A stretch of 64,000 bases of DNA from Palsa-744 sp036498265 (GTDB lineage: Bacteria; Actinomycetota; Thermoleophilia; Solirubrobacterales; Solirubrobacteraceae): the NCBI GenBank assembly GCA_036498265.1, contig DASYFT010000031.1, forward strand, positions 1 through 64,000, in the 5' to 3' direction. The notes beneath the pieces are model-generated. The model was not told the origin of the DNA, searched no databases, and saw only the letters and a list, made by a program, of their open reading frames with translations. Below, piece by piece: positions 32,743 through 39,105 of this stretch. Both the position numbers and the translations under genes were made by a program. Within the stretch, counting starts at the first letter, position 1, and each line of letters opens with the position of its first letter.

Positions 32743-33345
32743 ATGACCGACGGGCCTGCGATCGTCGCCGTCCTCGCCGGAGGGCGCGGCCGGCGGCTCG
32801 GCGGCGCCAAGCCCACCGCGGCTCTCGCCGGGCGTCCGCTGATCTGCCACGCCCTGCAGGCCGCCGCCGGCGCCGGGCTGGACGCCGTCGTCGTGGCGAA
32901 GGCCAGCACCGGCCTGCCCCCTCTGCAGGTCCCGGTCCTCGTCGAGCCGGATGAACCCCGCCACCCGCTGTGCGGCCTGGTGACGGCCCTGCGCTTCGCG
33001 GGCGAGGCTCGCCGGAGCGCCGTGGTGGCGCTCGCATGCGACATGCCGTTCGTGACCGCGCCGCTGCTTGCCTGGCTGGCGGCGCTCGAGGGTGCCGCGA
33101 TGGCGCAGGTGGGGGACCGTCCTCAGCCGCTGCTCGCGCGGGTCCCCGTCGCCGGCCTGACCCAGATGGAGCACGCCCTGGCGGATGGCCTGGCGCTGCG
33201 CGACGCGCTCACCCGCCTCGCGCCGAGCATCCTTGCCGAGGAGGTACTCGAACGCTTCGGAGATCCGCAGCGGCTCTGCTTCAACGTCAACGACCTCGGC
33301 GACCTGCGGCAGGCGGACGAGTGGCTCGGCAACACGCGCGGCTAG
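32743..33345 (+). CDS. mobA: Molybdenum cofactor guanylyltransferase-like protein MobA
   Basis: This 200-aa protein is a nucleotidyltransferase that joins GMP to Mo-molybdopterin to make MGD, needed by the formate dehydrogenases. VAVLAGGRGRRLGGAKPTAALAG is the GTP-binding LxGGxGxRMGxxK loop, followed by VVVAKAS, EPDEPRHPLCGLVTALRF and CDMPFVTAPLLAWL; FNVNDLGDL near the C-terminus is the conserved NxNxxxDL element. The ATG at 32743 begins at the family N-terminus. The stop overlaps that of the opposing DUF6457 gene by 4 bp. Confidence 0.9.
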   Translation: MTDGPAIVAVLAGGRGRRLGGAKPTAALAGRPLICHALQAAAGAGLDAVVVAKASTGLPPLQVPVLVEPDEPRHPLCGLVTALRFAGEARRSAVVALACDMPFVTAPLLAWLAALEGAAMAQVGDRPQPLLARVPVAGLTQMEHALADGLALRDALTRLAPSILAEEVLERFGDPQRLCFNVNDLGDLRQADEWLGNTRG

Positions 33346-33581
33346 GTTCCAGGTCCCTCCGTGGACCCAGGCGGGTCACCGACGCGGCGGGCCGCCTCGA
33401 GGAGATCTGCCAATGGCATCTCCGAACGCCCTGCGATCCAGCAGGCCAGCGGCGCGGCGGTACGCTCAGATCCATGGGCGGCCAGACCGGCCAGGTCGAG
33501 CAGCTCCCTGATCTCCTGCACCGAGGGGGGCCGCTCCCCGATCTGCGCGGCGAACGCAGCGATCCACTGGTCTCGTGTCAC
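33342..33581 (-). CDS. DUF6457 small protein
   Basis: This 79-aa acidic protein has 'AAFAAQIGERPPSVQEIREL' then LLDLAGLAAHGSERTAAPLACW and IAGRSEMPLADLLEAARRVG. This pattern matches small actinobacterial DUF6457 proteins often found beside molybdenum cofactor genes; their function is unknown. It lies between mobA and moaA on the opposite strand and overlaps the mobA stop by 4 bp. No metal ligands or membrane segments are visible. The ATG at 33581 is followed by conserved sequence. Confidence 0.75.
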   Translation of the reverse strand: MTRDQWIAAFAAQIGERPPSVQEIRELLDLAGLAAHGSERTAAPLACWIAGRSEMPLADLLEAARRVGDPPGSTEGPGT

Positions 33582-33633
33582 GCCCGCAGCTTAGTCGGAT
33601 GCGTCCGCGGCGATCCCGGGTAGCTTGAGGGCG

Positions 33634-34638
33634 ATGCTCGACCTGCTGCAGAGGCCTCTGCGCGACCTGCGGATCTCGGTGACCGACCGCTGCAACCTCC
33701 GCTGCCCTTACTGCATGCCCAGGCAGGTCTTCGGCGAGGGGTTTCGATTCCTGCCGCGCGAGGAGCTGCTGAGCTTCGAGGAGATCACACGCGTAGTCGA
33801 GGTGCTGGCGGGCCGCGGCGTGACGAAGGTCCGCCTCACGGGTGGCGAGCCGCTGCTGCGATCGCAGGTGGAGCGTCTCGTGGAGATGCTGGCGCGCGTG
33901 GAGGGCATCTCGGACCTCGCGCTCACGACGAACGGCCTGCTGCTGGCGCGCAGCGCGCAACGCCTCCGGGACGCCGGTCTCGACCGGGTTACCGTGAGCC
34001 TCGACGCGCTCGAGCCGCGCGCGCTGCGTTCCATGAGCGATGCTCCGATCTCGCCGGAGCGGATCCTCGAGGGCATCGACGCTGCCGGCCGTGCCGGACT
34101 CGCGCCGGTGAAGGTCAACATGGTCGTGCGCCGCGGCTTCAACGATCACTGCGTCCTGGACATGGCAGAGCGCTTCCGTCATCGGCCGGAGGTCGTCCGC
34201 TTCATCGAGTTCATGGACGTCGGGACGACCAACGGCTGGCGTGAGCAGGAGGTCGTTCCGGCCGGCGAGATCCTCGCCGCGATCGACGCCCGCTGGCCGC
34301 TGGAGCCCCTCGCGCCGACGCGCGCGGGCGAGGTCGCGAGCCGCTACCGCTACCGCGACGGTGGTGGCGAGATCGGCGTGATCCACTCCGTCAGCTCGCC
34401 GTTCTGCGGCAGTTGCACCCGCGCCCGGCTGTCGGCTGACGGAAAGCTGTTCACCTGCCTGTTCGCGCGCCGCGGCCACGACGTGCGTGCGCTTCTCCGC
34501 GGAGGCGACGCGCGCGACCTGGAGCGCGGTCTGGTCGATGCGTGGACGGGCAGGAGCGACAGGTACTCGGCCGAACGCTCAGGGGAGCACCGCGCCGGGG
34601 CGGAGCCGAAGATCGAGATGTCCTACATCGGTGGCTAG
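33634..34638 (+). CDS. moaA: GTP 3',8-cyclase MoaA (radical SAM)
   Basis: This 334-aa radical SAM enzyme starts Moco synthesis by rearranging GTP. The N-terminal CNLRCPYC binds the SAM cluster, TGGEPLLR and ISDLALTTNGLLLA are conserved, and the second [4Fe-4S] site is seen as FCGSCTRARLSADGKLFTC. It ends in Gly-Gly, which is needed for activity in this family. ATG at 33634 follows TTGAGG; the open frame starts with TTG at 33625. The next gene, fdhD, starts 3 nt after the stop, linking it to formate dehydrogenase maturation. Confidence 0.95.
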   Translation: MLDLLQRPLRDLRISVTDRCNLRCPYCMPRQVFGEGFRFLPREELLSFEEITRVVEVLAGRGVTKVRLTGGEPLLRSQVERLVEMLARVEGISDLALTTNGLLLARSAQRLRDAGLDRVTVSLDALEPRALRSMSDAPISPERILEGIDAAGRAGLAPVKVNMVVRRGFNDHCVLDMAERFRHRPEVVRFIEFMDVGTTNGWREQEVVPAGEILAAIDARWPLEPLAPTRAGEVASRYRYRDGGGEIGVIHSVSSPFCGSCTRARLSADGKLFTCLFARRGHDVRALLRGGDARDLERGLVDAWTGRSDRYSAERSGEHRAGAEPKIEMSYIGG

Positions 34639-34641
34639 GGC

Positions 34642-35484
34642 ATGGCCGTCCGTCGCCCGGACCCAATGACCGATCCGGTCGCAAGGACGCCGGGGCTCGC
34701 CGTCCAAGGCTCGAGCGACGGCGGTTTCTCGCAACCGCCCTCGGGCGCCGTGAGACGCGTCCGGCGCGATGGGGAGCTGGATGTCGTGGCGGTGGAGGAG
34801 CCGCTCGAGATCCGCGTGCAGGGAGAGCCGATCGCGGTCACGATGCGGACCCCGGGCCACGACGAGGAGCTGGCGGCCGGCTTCCTCAGTGGCGAGGGCT
34901 TGATCGACGGTCCGGTCCAGATCGGGCTGACCGACGACCTGGCGGCGAACACCGTGGAAGTCCATGGGCGGCTGGCCCGCTCGCTGTCCCCGCGACGGTT
35001 CTACACGACATCCTCCTGCGGGGTGTGTGGCAAGGGCGCGCTGGAGGAGGTCGCGGTCCACTGCCACGCGCTGCCACCGGGCCCGCGCGTGGCGCGCAAG
35101 CTGCTCGCATCGCTCCCCGAGCGGCTCCTCCAGCCCGGGTTCGCGCGGACCGGTGGACTCCACGCGACAGGCCTGTTCGACACGCGGGGTGGGGTGATCT
35201 GCGTCCGCGAGGACGTCGGGCGCCACAACGCCATGGACAAGGTGGTGGGCCGTGCGCTCTTCGACGGCATGCTTCCGCTGCACGGGCACATCCTCTGCGT
35301 CAGTGGGCGCCTGTCCTTCGAGCTCGTCCAGAAGGCGGCCGTCGCCGGCGCGCCGATCCTCGTGGGGGTGGGCGCGCCGACCTCGCTTGCGGTCGACCTT
35401 GCCCGCGAGAGAGGCCTCACCCTATGCGGCTTCGCGCGCGGCGAGAGGACGAACGTCTACACGTGTGAGGGGCGGGTTCTATGA
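34642..35484 (+). CDS. fdhD: FdhD sulfurtransferase for formate dehydrogenase
   Basis: This 280-aa protein transfers sulfur from a cysteine desulfurase to the Mo centre of formate dehydrogenase. The essential CxxC is present as TSSCGVCGKGALE (C126 and C129), and the binding motifs GHDEELAAGFLSGEG, GLFDTRGGVICVREDVGRHN and CVSGRLSFELVQKAA are all present. It follows moaA with a 3-nt gap, so the operon appears to pair cofactor synthesis with its enzyme-specific sulfuration. The formate dehydrogenases at 1-15 kb are presumably its clients. The N-terminal ~40 residues are variable. Confidence 0.94.
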   Translation: MAVRRPDPMTDPVARTPGLAVQGSSDGGFSQPPSGAVRRVRRDGELDVVAVEEPLEIRVQGEPIAVTMRTPGHDEELAAGFLSGEGLIDGPVQIGLTDDLAANTVEVHGRLARSLSPRRFYTTSSCGVCGKGALEEVAVHCHALPPGPRVARKLLASLPERLLQPGFARTGGLHATGLFDTRGGVICVREDVGRHNAMDKVVGRALFDGMLPLHGHILCVSGRLSFELVQKAAVAGAPILVGVGAPTSLAVDLARERGLTLCGFARGERTNVYTCEGRVL

Positions 35485-35490
35485 CCCGCC
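35471..35490 (+). terminator. Hairpin overlapping the fdhD stop codon
   Basis: GGCGGGT (35471-35477) pairs perfectly with ACCCGCC (35484-35490) around a 6-nt loop that contains the fdhD stop. A second hairpin-like sequence, CCGTGGGGCCACGG, follows at 35492-35505. No T-tract is present. Confidence 0.45.
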
Positions 35491-35505
35491 GGCCGTGGGG
35501 CCACG

Positions 35506-35695
35506 GGATACAATCGGCGCCACGTGAGTTCGCGTCGGACGGCTCCCAATGGACCGGGACGAGAGCGAAACACGGATCGCGCGTGGGGAATGATTCGCCA
35601 CCCTCCTTCCATTCGCGCGTTCCGCTCTGGAGGAGGGGGCGAGGAACGAGTGACCTTTGTCAAGGCTTCCCGACGACACGTCGAGCCACGGCGCG
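35506..35695 (+). promoter_or_regulatory. Leader region before the DUF2294 gene
   Basis: This ~190-bp non-coding stretch holds a good -10 element, TACAAT, at 35509-35514, without a clear -35. The message would have a ~175-nt 5' leader with GC-rich segments that could fold; I recognise no riboswitch family. No protein-coding frame of merit is seen in it. The -10 lies just after the fdhD terminator-like hairpins. Confidence 0.35.
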
Positions 35696-36079
35696 ATGTC
35701 CTCGGCCATCTCCAACGCCACGGTCCGGCTCCTGAGCGAGTACACGGGTCGCGGGCCGACGAAGGCTCGCACCTACATCGTCGGCGACCTCGTCACGGTC
35801 GTGCTCCAGGACACGCTCACGAAGGGCGAGCGGGGGCTCGTGCGCAACGGCGAGCGAGCACTGGTGCTCGAGACCCGCAGGGCCTACCAGAGGACCATGA
35901 GCGCGCAGCTGATCGCGAACGTCGAGGAGATCACCGGCCGCCGTGTGCTGGCGTTCCTGAGCGCCAACCACATCGACCCCGACTACGCAGTCGAGAACTT
36001 CGTGCTCGTGCGCCGCGACGGAGAGGACGCGAGCGAGCCGGTCGTCGCGCCCGGGGACGAGCCGCTCGCCGCGCGATGA
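35696..36079 (+). CDS. DUF2294 (MpsC-like) protein
   Basis: This 127-aa protein fits DUF2294: LLSEYTGRGPTKARTYIVGD, LVTVVLQDTLTKGERGLV, TRRAYQRTMSAQLIANVEEI and GRRVLAFLSANHIDPDYAVE are typical. The domain occurs in the MpsC component of a staphylococcal bicarbonate/potential-linked system, but many actinobacterial copies stand alone with no known role. It is soluble. ATG at 35696 is chosen because it begins just before the family homology; a TTG at 35657 would extend it by 13 residues. It is followed by the convergent SRPBCC gene. Confidence 0.8.
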   Translation: MSSAISNATVRLLSEYTGRGPTKARTYIVGDLVTVVLQDTLTKGERGLVRNGERALVLETRRAYQRTMSAQLIANVEEITGRRVLAFLSANHIDPDYAVENFVLVRRDGEDASEPVVAPGDEPLAAR

Positions 36080-36135
36080 TCAGGCCGCAATGGAAGGCGC
36101 GAGCGCGAGCCGTGGTGCGCCCCGGCGGATGAGCC

Positions 36136-36672
36136 TCAGGCTCCGGGTGGCGGCGTGGCGTGCTCCGGCGCTATGCCGAAGCGCCTCTCGTAGTCGCTGT
36201 TGAGCTCCCGCCAGCCGGGCGGCACCTCGTCCGGCCCCGCCGCCGGCGGCGGCGCGACACCGTCGAGTGAAGCCATGAGCGCGGCGAGGCAGAGCTCCCA
36301 GCCGGCGGCATCGCGGGCGGCCTTGAAGCGGTCATCGAAGCTGTGGGTCAGCGTCAGCCGCGATCCCTCGGGATGTGGCTCGAGCTCCCAGCGCAGGCTG
36401 TCCTCGCCCCAGGTGTGAGCGAGCAGCCGCGGCGGCTCGCAGGCGGTCACCCGGCCCTCGGGCCAGTCGGGCACGCTCGCGGGGGGCTGGAACCTGATGG
36501 GGGCGCCGAGCACCGGCTCGAGCTCGAACGGCGTCGGGTGCCAGGCGGTGAGCTCGGCTCTCTCGGTCAGCGCCCGCCAGACCCGGTCGGGGGGATGCGT
36601 CAGGATCCGTTCGAAGCGGAGCGCGGCACGGCCGTCCTCCTCCAGCAGCGTCGCTTGCGTCGTGTCAGGCAT
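36136..36672 (-). CDS. SRPBCC/AHSA1-type domain protein
   Basis: This 178-aa protein is a START/Bet v1-fold protein: LRFERILTHPPDRVWRALTE, ELTAWHPTPFELEPVLGAPI, PPRLLAHTWGEDSLRWELEP and SRLTLTHSFDD are the AHSA1 signatures. These proteins are commonly encoded beside an ArsR/SdpR-type repressor, as here: its start is 2 nt after the upstream ArsR stop. It binds a hydrophobic ligand in some homologues; the ligand is unknown. The ATG at 36672 lies at the family N-terminus. Confidence 0.83.
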   Translation of the reverse strand: MPDTTQATLLEEDGRAALRFERILTHPPDRVWRALTERAELTAWHPTPFELEPVLGAPIRFQPPASVPDWPEGRVTACEPPRLLAHTWGEDSLRWELEPHPEGSRLTLTHSFDDRFKAARDAAGWELCLAALMASLDGVAPPPAAGPDEVPPGWRELNSDYERRFGIAPEHATPPPGA

Positions 36673-36674
36673 GC

Positions 36675-36983
36675 CTACTCCATTCGCTCGAGGTGTCGTT
36701 CCAGTGCGTCCAGACCGTCGTGCCACAGGCGCGCGTAGGGAGCCAGCCATCGCTCGATGTCCGCGAAGCCGTCTCTGCGCAGCGCATACAGGCGTCGCTG
36801 GCCATCGGCGTGGCGCTCCACGAGCCCCGCGTCGCGCAGGACGCGCAGATGGCGTGAGGTGTTCGGCTGGCTGAGCCCCGTCATGGCAACCAGCTCCCCG
36901 ACAGGTCGCGGGCCATCGATGAGCAGATCGAGGATCTCGCGTCGGGACGGCTCTGCCACGACGTCGAAGGCAGTGGCGCTCAT
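36675..36983 (-). CDS. ArsR/SdpR-family transcriptional regulator
   Basis: This 102-aa protein has a winged helix-turn-helix: VAEPSRREILDLLIDG, VGELVAMTGLSQPNTSRHLR as helix 2-turn-recognition helix, and LVERHADGQRRLYALR as the wing. It lacks the CVCD-type arsenic metal site, so it more likely resembles SdpR-type regulators than ArsR metal sensors. It is upstream of and nearly touching the SRPBCC gene, so it probably regulates this pair. ATG at 36983 is followed by SATAFDVV; a TTG-type start upstream (37001) is also open. Confidence 0.85.
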   Translation of the reverse strand: MSATAFDVVAEPSRREILDLLIDGPRPVGELVAMTGLSQPNTSRHLRVLRDAGLVERHADGQRRLYALRRDGFADIERWLAPYARLWHDGLDALERHLERME

Positions 36984-37007
36984 GGCCCAATATCTGAGCA
37001 TACAGTT

Positions 37008-37027
37008 ATATGTTTGTCAAGGCATAT
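37008..37027. promoter_or_regulatory. Inverted repeat and -35 in an AT-rich gap (ArsR operator candidate)
   Basis: ATATG (37008-37012) and CATAT (37023-37027) are inverted repeats 10 nt apart. A perfect TTGACA lies between them on the minus strand (37020-37015), the likely -35 of the ArsR-SRPBCC transcript. The stretch is AT-rich in a GC-rich genome. Confidence 0.45.
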
Positions 37028-37037
37028 ATCGGCCGGA

Positions 37038-37064
37038 TGTCGATTCCGGCAGGAGCCGTTCGTC
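37038..37064 (+). promoter_or_regulatory. ECF42-type promoter for the DGPF-sigma operon
   Basis: TGTCGA (37038-37043), 17 nt, CGTC (37061-37064) fits the reported ECF42 consensus of TGTCGA at -35 and CG(A/T)C at -10. It precedes the DGPF gene (start 37102) that heads the operon with the ECF42-type sigma factor, suggesting positive autoregulation. Confidence 0.65.
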
Positions 37065-37101
37065 CAAGAGGCGACCATAATCCCGAGCAAGGAGACGCCC
37101 G

Positions 37102-37446
37102 ATGCAGTATCTGCTCCAGATCTACACGAACGACTCGATGTCCACCTTCGACACGCTCCCGGAGGATGAGAAACAGGCCGTGATGGGCGAGTACCTCGCC
37201 ATCTCGGGCGAGGCCGGCATCAACGGGGGCGCCCAGCTCCAGCCTCCGGCAACGGCGACCACGGTGCGCGTCGAGGACGGCCGCACGCTGACCACTGATG
37301 GACCGTTCCCGGAGACGAAGGAGGCGCTCGGCGGCTACTACCTCTTCGAGGCATCGGATCTCGACGCCGCGATCGAGCTCGCGGCGCGCATCCCGGCCGC
37401 CCGCCTGGGCGGCGCCATCGAGGTCCGTCCTCTGGTGGAACGCTGA
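37102..37446 (+). CDS. DGPF (YCII-related) domain protein
   Basis: This 114-aa YCII-family protein has MQYLLQIYTNDSMSTFD, a helix, and TTDGPFPETKEALGGYYLFE containing the DGPF motif, then IPAARLGGAIEVRPL. DGPF proteins are the partners or targets of ECF42-type sigma factors; the molecular role is unknown. It is followed by a sigma factor gene whose apparent CTG start overlaps the TGA of this gene, so they are coupled. GGAG before the ATG at 37102 (AAGGAGACGCCCG) supports the start. Confidence 0.9.
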   Translation: MQYLLQIYTNDSMSTFDTLPEDEKQAVMGEYLAISGEAGINGGAQLQPPATATTVRVEDGRTLTTDGPFPETKEALGGYYLFEASDLDAAIELAARIPAARLGGAIEVRPLVER

Positions 37447-38606
37447 TCGAGAACGTCTTCCGCGCGCAGTGGGGGCGCGTCCTCGCGGCGCTGGTCGGCT
37501 TCCTCGGTGACTTCGATCTCGCCGAGGAGGCCGCCCAGGAGGCTTTCGCGATCGCGGCCGAGCGGTGGCCACGCGAAGGAGCGCCGGACAATCCCGGCCG
37601 CTGGCTCGTGGTGACGGCTCGCAACCGAGCGATCGATCGCATCCGCAGGGAGCGGACGCTGGCGGCCAAGTCGAAGCTGCTCGATATCCCGGAGGCGGTG
37701 GAGGATGACATGGAGGAGGAGACCTTCGTTGACGAGCGGCTCGAGCTGATCTTCACCTGCTGCCATCCGGCGCTCTCCACCGAGGCCCAGGTCGCGCTCA
37801 CGCTGCGCGCCCTGGGCGGTCTGAGCACCGAGGAGATCGCGCGCGCCTTCCTGGTCCCGGAGGCCACGATGGCGCAGCGGCTGGTGCGTGCCAAGCGCAA
37901 GATCAAGCTGGCGGGCATCCCGTTCAGAATCCCGCCCCCGCACCTGCTGCCAGACCGTCTCACCGCGGTGCTCGCCGTCATCTACCTGATCTTCAACGAG
38001 GGTTACGACGGCCGCGGAGACCTGGCGTCGCACGCGATCAGCCTGGGCAGCTCGCTGGCGGAGCTGATGCCGGACGAGCCCGAGGTGTGCGGGTTGCTCG
38101 CGCTCATGCTGCTGCACGACTCGCGGCGCGCGGCCCGGCTACGGGGTGGCGAGCTGGTGCTGCTCGCGGACCAGGATCGGGAGCTGTGGGACTGGTCGCA
38201 GATAGCCGCAGGCCGCGCCGCCCTCGACCGGGCGCTGGCCCTTCGCGGACGGGGCCCGTACGTGCTGCAGGCCGCGATCGCGGCGCTGCACGCCGCCGAG
38301 CAGAGCGACTGGCCCCAGATCGCGGCCCTCTACGGCGAGCTCACACAGCTCACCCGCTCTCCGGTGGTCGAGCTGAATCGCGCGGTGGCGGTGGCGGAGG
38401 CGAGTGGCGTCCAGGCCGGGTTGAGCGCCATCGCCGGCCTCGACCTCGAGGGGTACCCCTACCTGCACGCGACGCGCGCGGACTTCCTTCGCCGGCTGGA
38501 GCGACCCGCCGAGGCCCGCGCCGCCTACCGGCGTGCGCTGGAGCTGACGCGGTCAGCCCCCGAGCGGCGCTTTCTGGAGCGCCGCCTCGCCGAGCTGGAG
38601 GCGTAG
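37443..38606 (+). CDS. ECF42-type RNA polymerase sigma factor with C-terminal TPR-like extension (CTG start)
   Basis: This 387-aa sigma factor has region 2 at the N-terminus (LVGFLGDFDLAEEAAQEAFA, ERWPREGAPDNPGRWLVVTA), region 4 (ALGGLSTEEIARAFLVPEAT, MAQRLVRAKRKIKLAG), and a ~210-residue C-terminal alpha-helical extension containing DUF6596-type 'YLIFNEGYDGRGDLASHAIS'. No ATG, GTG or TTG lies in frame before 37608, and the GTG at 37608 would drop most of region 2. CTG at 37443 overlaps the preceding TGA as CTGA, like the GTGA overlaps nearby, so I annotate it as the start. ECF42 factors lack an anti-sigma factor and use the extension for control. Confidence 0.85.
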   Translation: MIENVFRAQWGRVLAALVGFLGDFDLAEEAAQEAFAIAAERWPREGAPDNPGRWLVVTARNRAIDRIRRERTLAAKSKLLDIPEAVEDDMEEETFVDERLELIFTCCHPALSTEAQVALTLRALGGLSTEEIARAFLVPEATMAQRLVRAKRKIKLAGIPFRIPPPHLLPDRLTAVLAVIYLIFNEGYDGRGDLASHAISLGSSLAELMPDEPEVCGLLALMLLHDSRRAARLRGGELVLLADQDRELWDWSQIAAGRAALDRALALRGRGPYVLQAAIAALHAAEQSDWPQIAALYGELTQLTRSPVVELNRAVAVAEASGVQAGLSAIAGLDLEGYPYLHATRADFLRRLERPAEARAAYRRALELTRSAPERRFLERRLAELEA

Positions 38607-38662
38607 GCGGGGAGTCCGACTTCTGGCGTGGAGGCGGTGGGGCCTGCGCTCGGAGAGCGCCC

Positions 38663-39007
38663 TCAGACCAGCATGTCGTCGGGGCTGGCGATGATTCGCA
38701 GGTGCTCGCCGGCGCCACTGACCGCGAGCAGCCGCTGCACCTGCTGGGAACCGGGTGTCAGTGCGAACTCGCGATCGCGTTCCTGGCAGCGTTCACGGGC
38801 CCACAGGATGATCCGAAGCCCTGTCGAATCGATGAACTTGAGCTCCTGCATGTCCAGCACGAGCATCGGCTTGCCCTCGACGTCGTCCTGCTCGATCGCA
38901 GCCTGTAGCAGCGGCGCGTTGGCCATGTCGAGTTCGCCGACAAGCCGGATCACGACTCTGTCGGTCTCGCGCCTCGCCTCGATCGTCAGCTGGTCGTCTG
39001 CCCCCAT
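38663..39007 (-). CDS. STAS-domain anti-sigma factor antagonist
   Basis: This 114-aa protein has the RsbV/SpoIIAA-like STAS fold: VVIRLVGELDMANAPLLQAA, MLVLDMQELKFIDSTGLRII, with the phosphorylatable serine S61 in DST, and WARERCQERDREFALTPGSQQV. Unphosphorylated it would sequester the anti-sigma factor. It lies next to the PP2C phosphatase, and the HATPase anti-sigma and SigB-type genes are 7.5-9 kb away. The ATG at 39007 begins the family sequence. The convergent ECF42 gene ends 56 bp away. Confidence 0.88.
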   Translation of the reverse strand: MGADDQLTIEARRETDRVVIRLVGELDMANAPLLQAAIEQDDVEGKPMLVLDMQELKFIDSTGLRIILWARERCQERDREFALTPGSQQVQRLLAVSGAGEHLRIIASPDDMLV

Positions 39008-39105
39008 CCCGCTAGTTTAGCTCCAGCAAGGCGGAAATCGGCAACCGGAACCAGCGTCGCGGAGGTGGGCCGGCTCGCGCACTTAGGTCCCGTGCCGGCT
39101 CTCCG

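Noticed and set aside
31492..33044. Longer MoeA frame reaching 33044
   Set aside because: It would run through the divergent mobA gene; the ATG at 32711 already precedes the family N-terminus.
33613..33633. GGGTAG before moaA as another SigB-type promoter
   Set aside because: No GNTT-like -35 lies 12-15 nt upstream, so it is probably a chance match.
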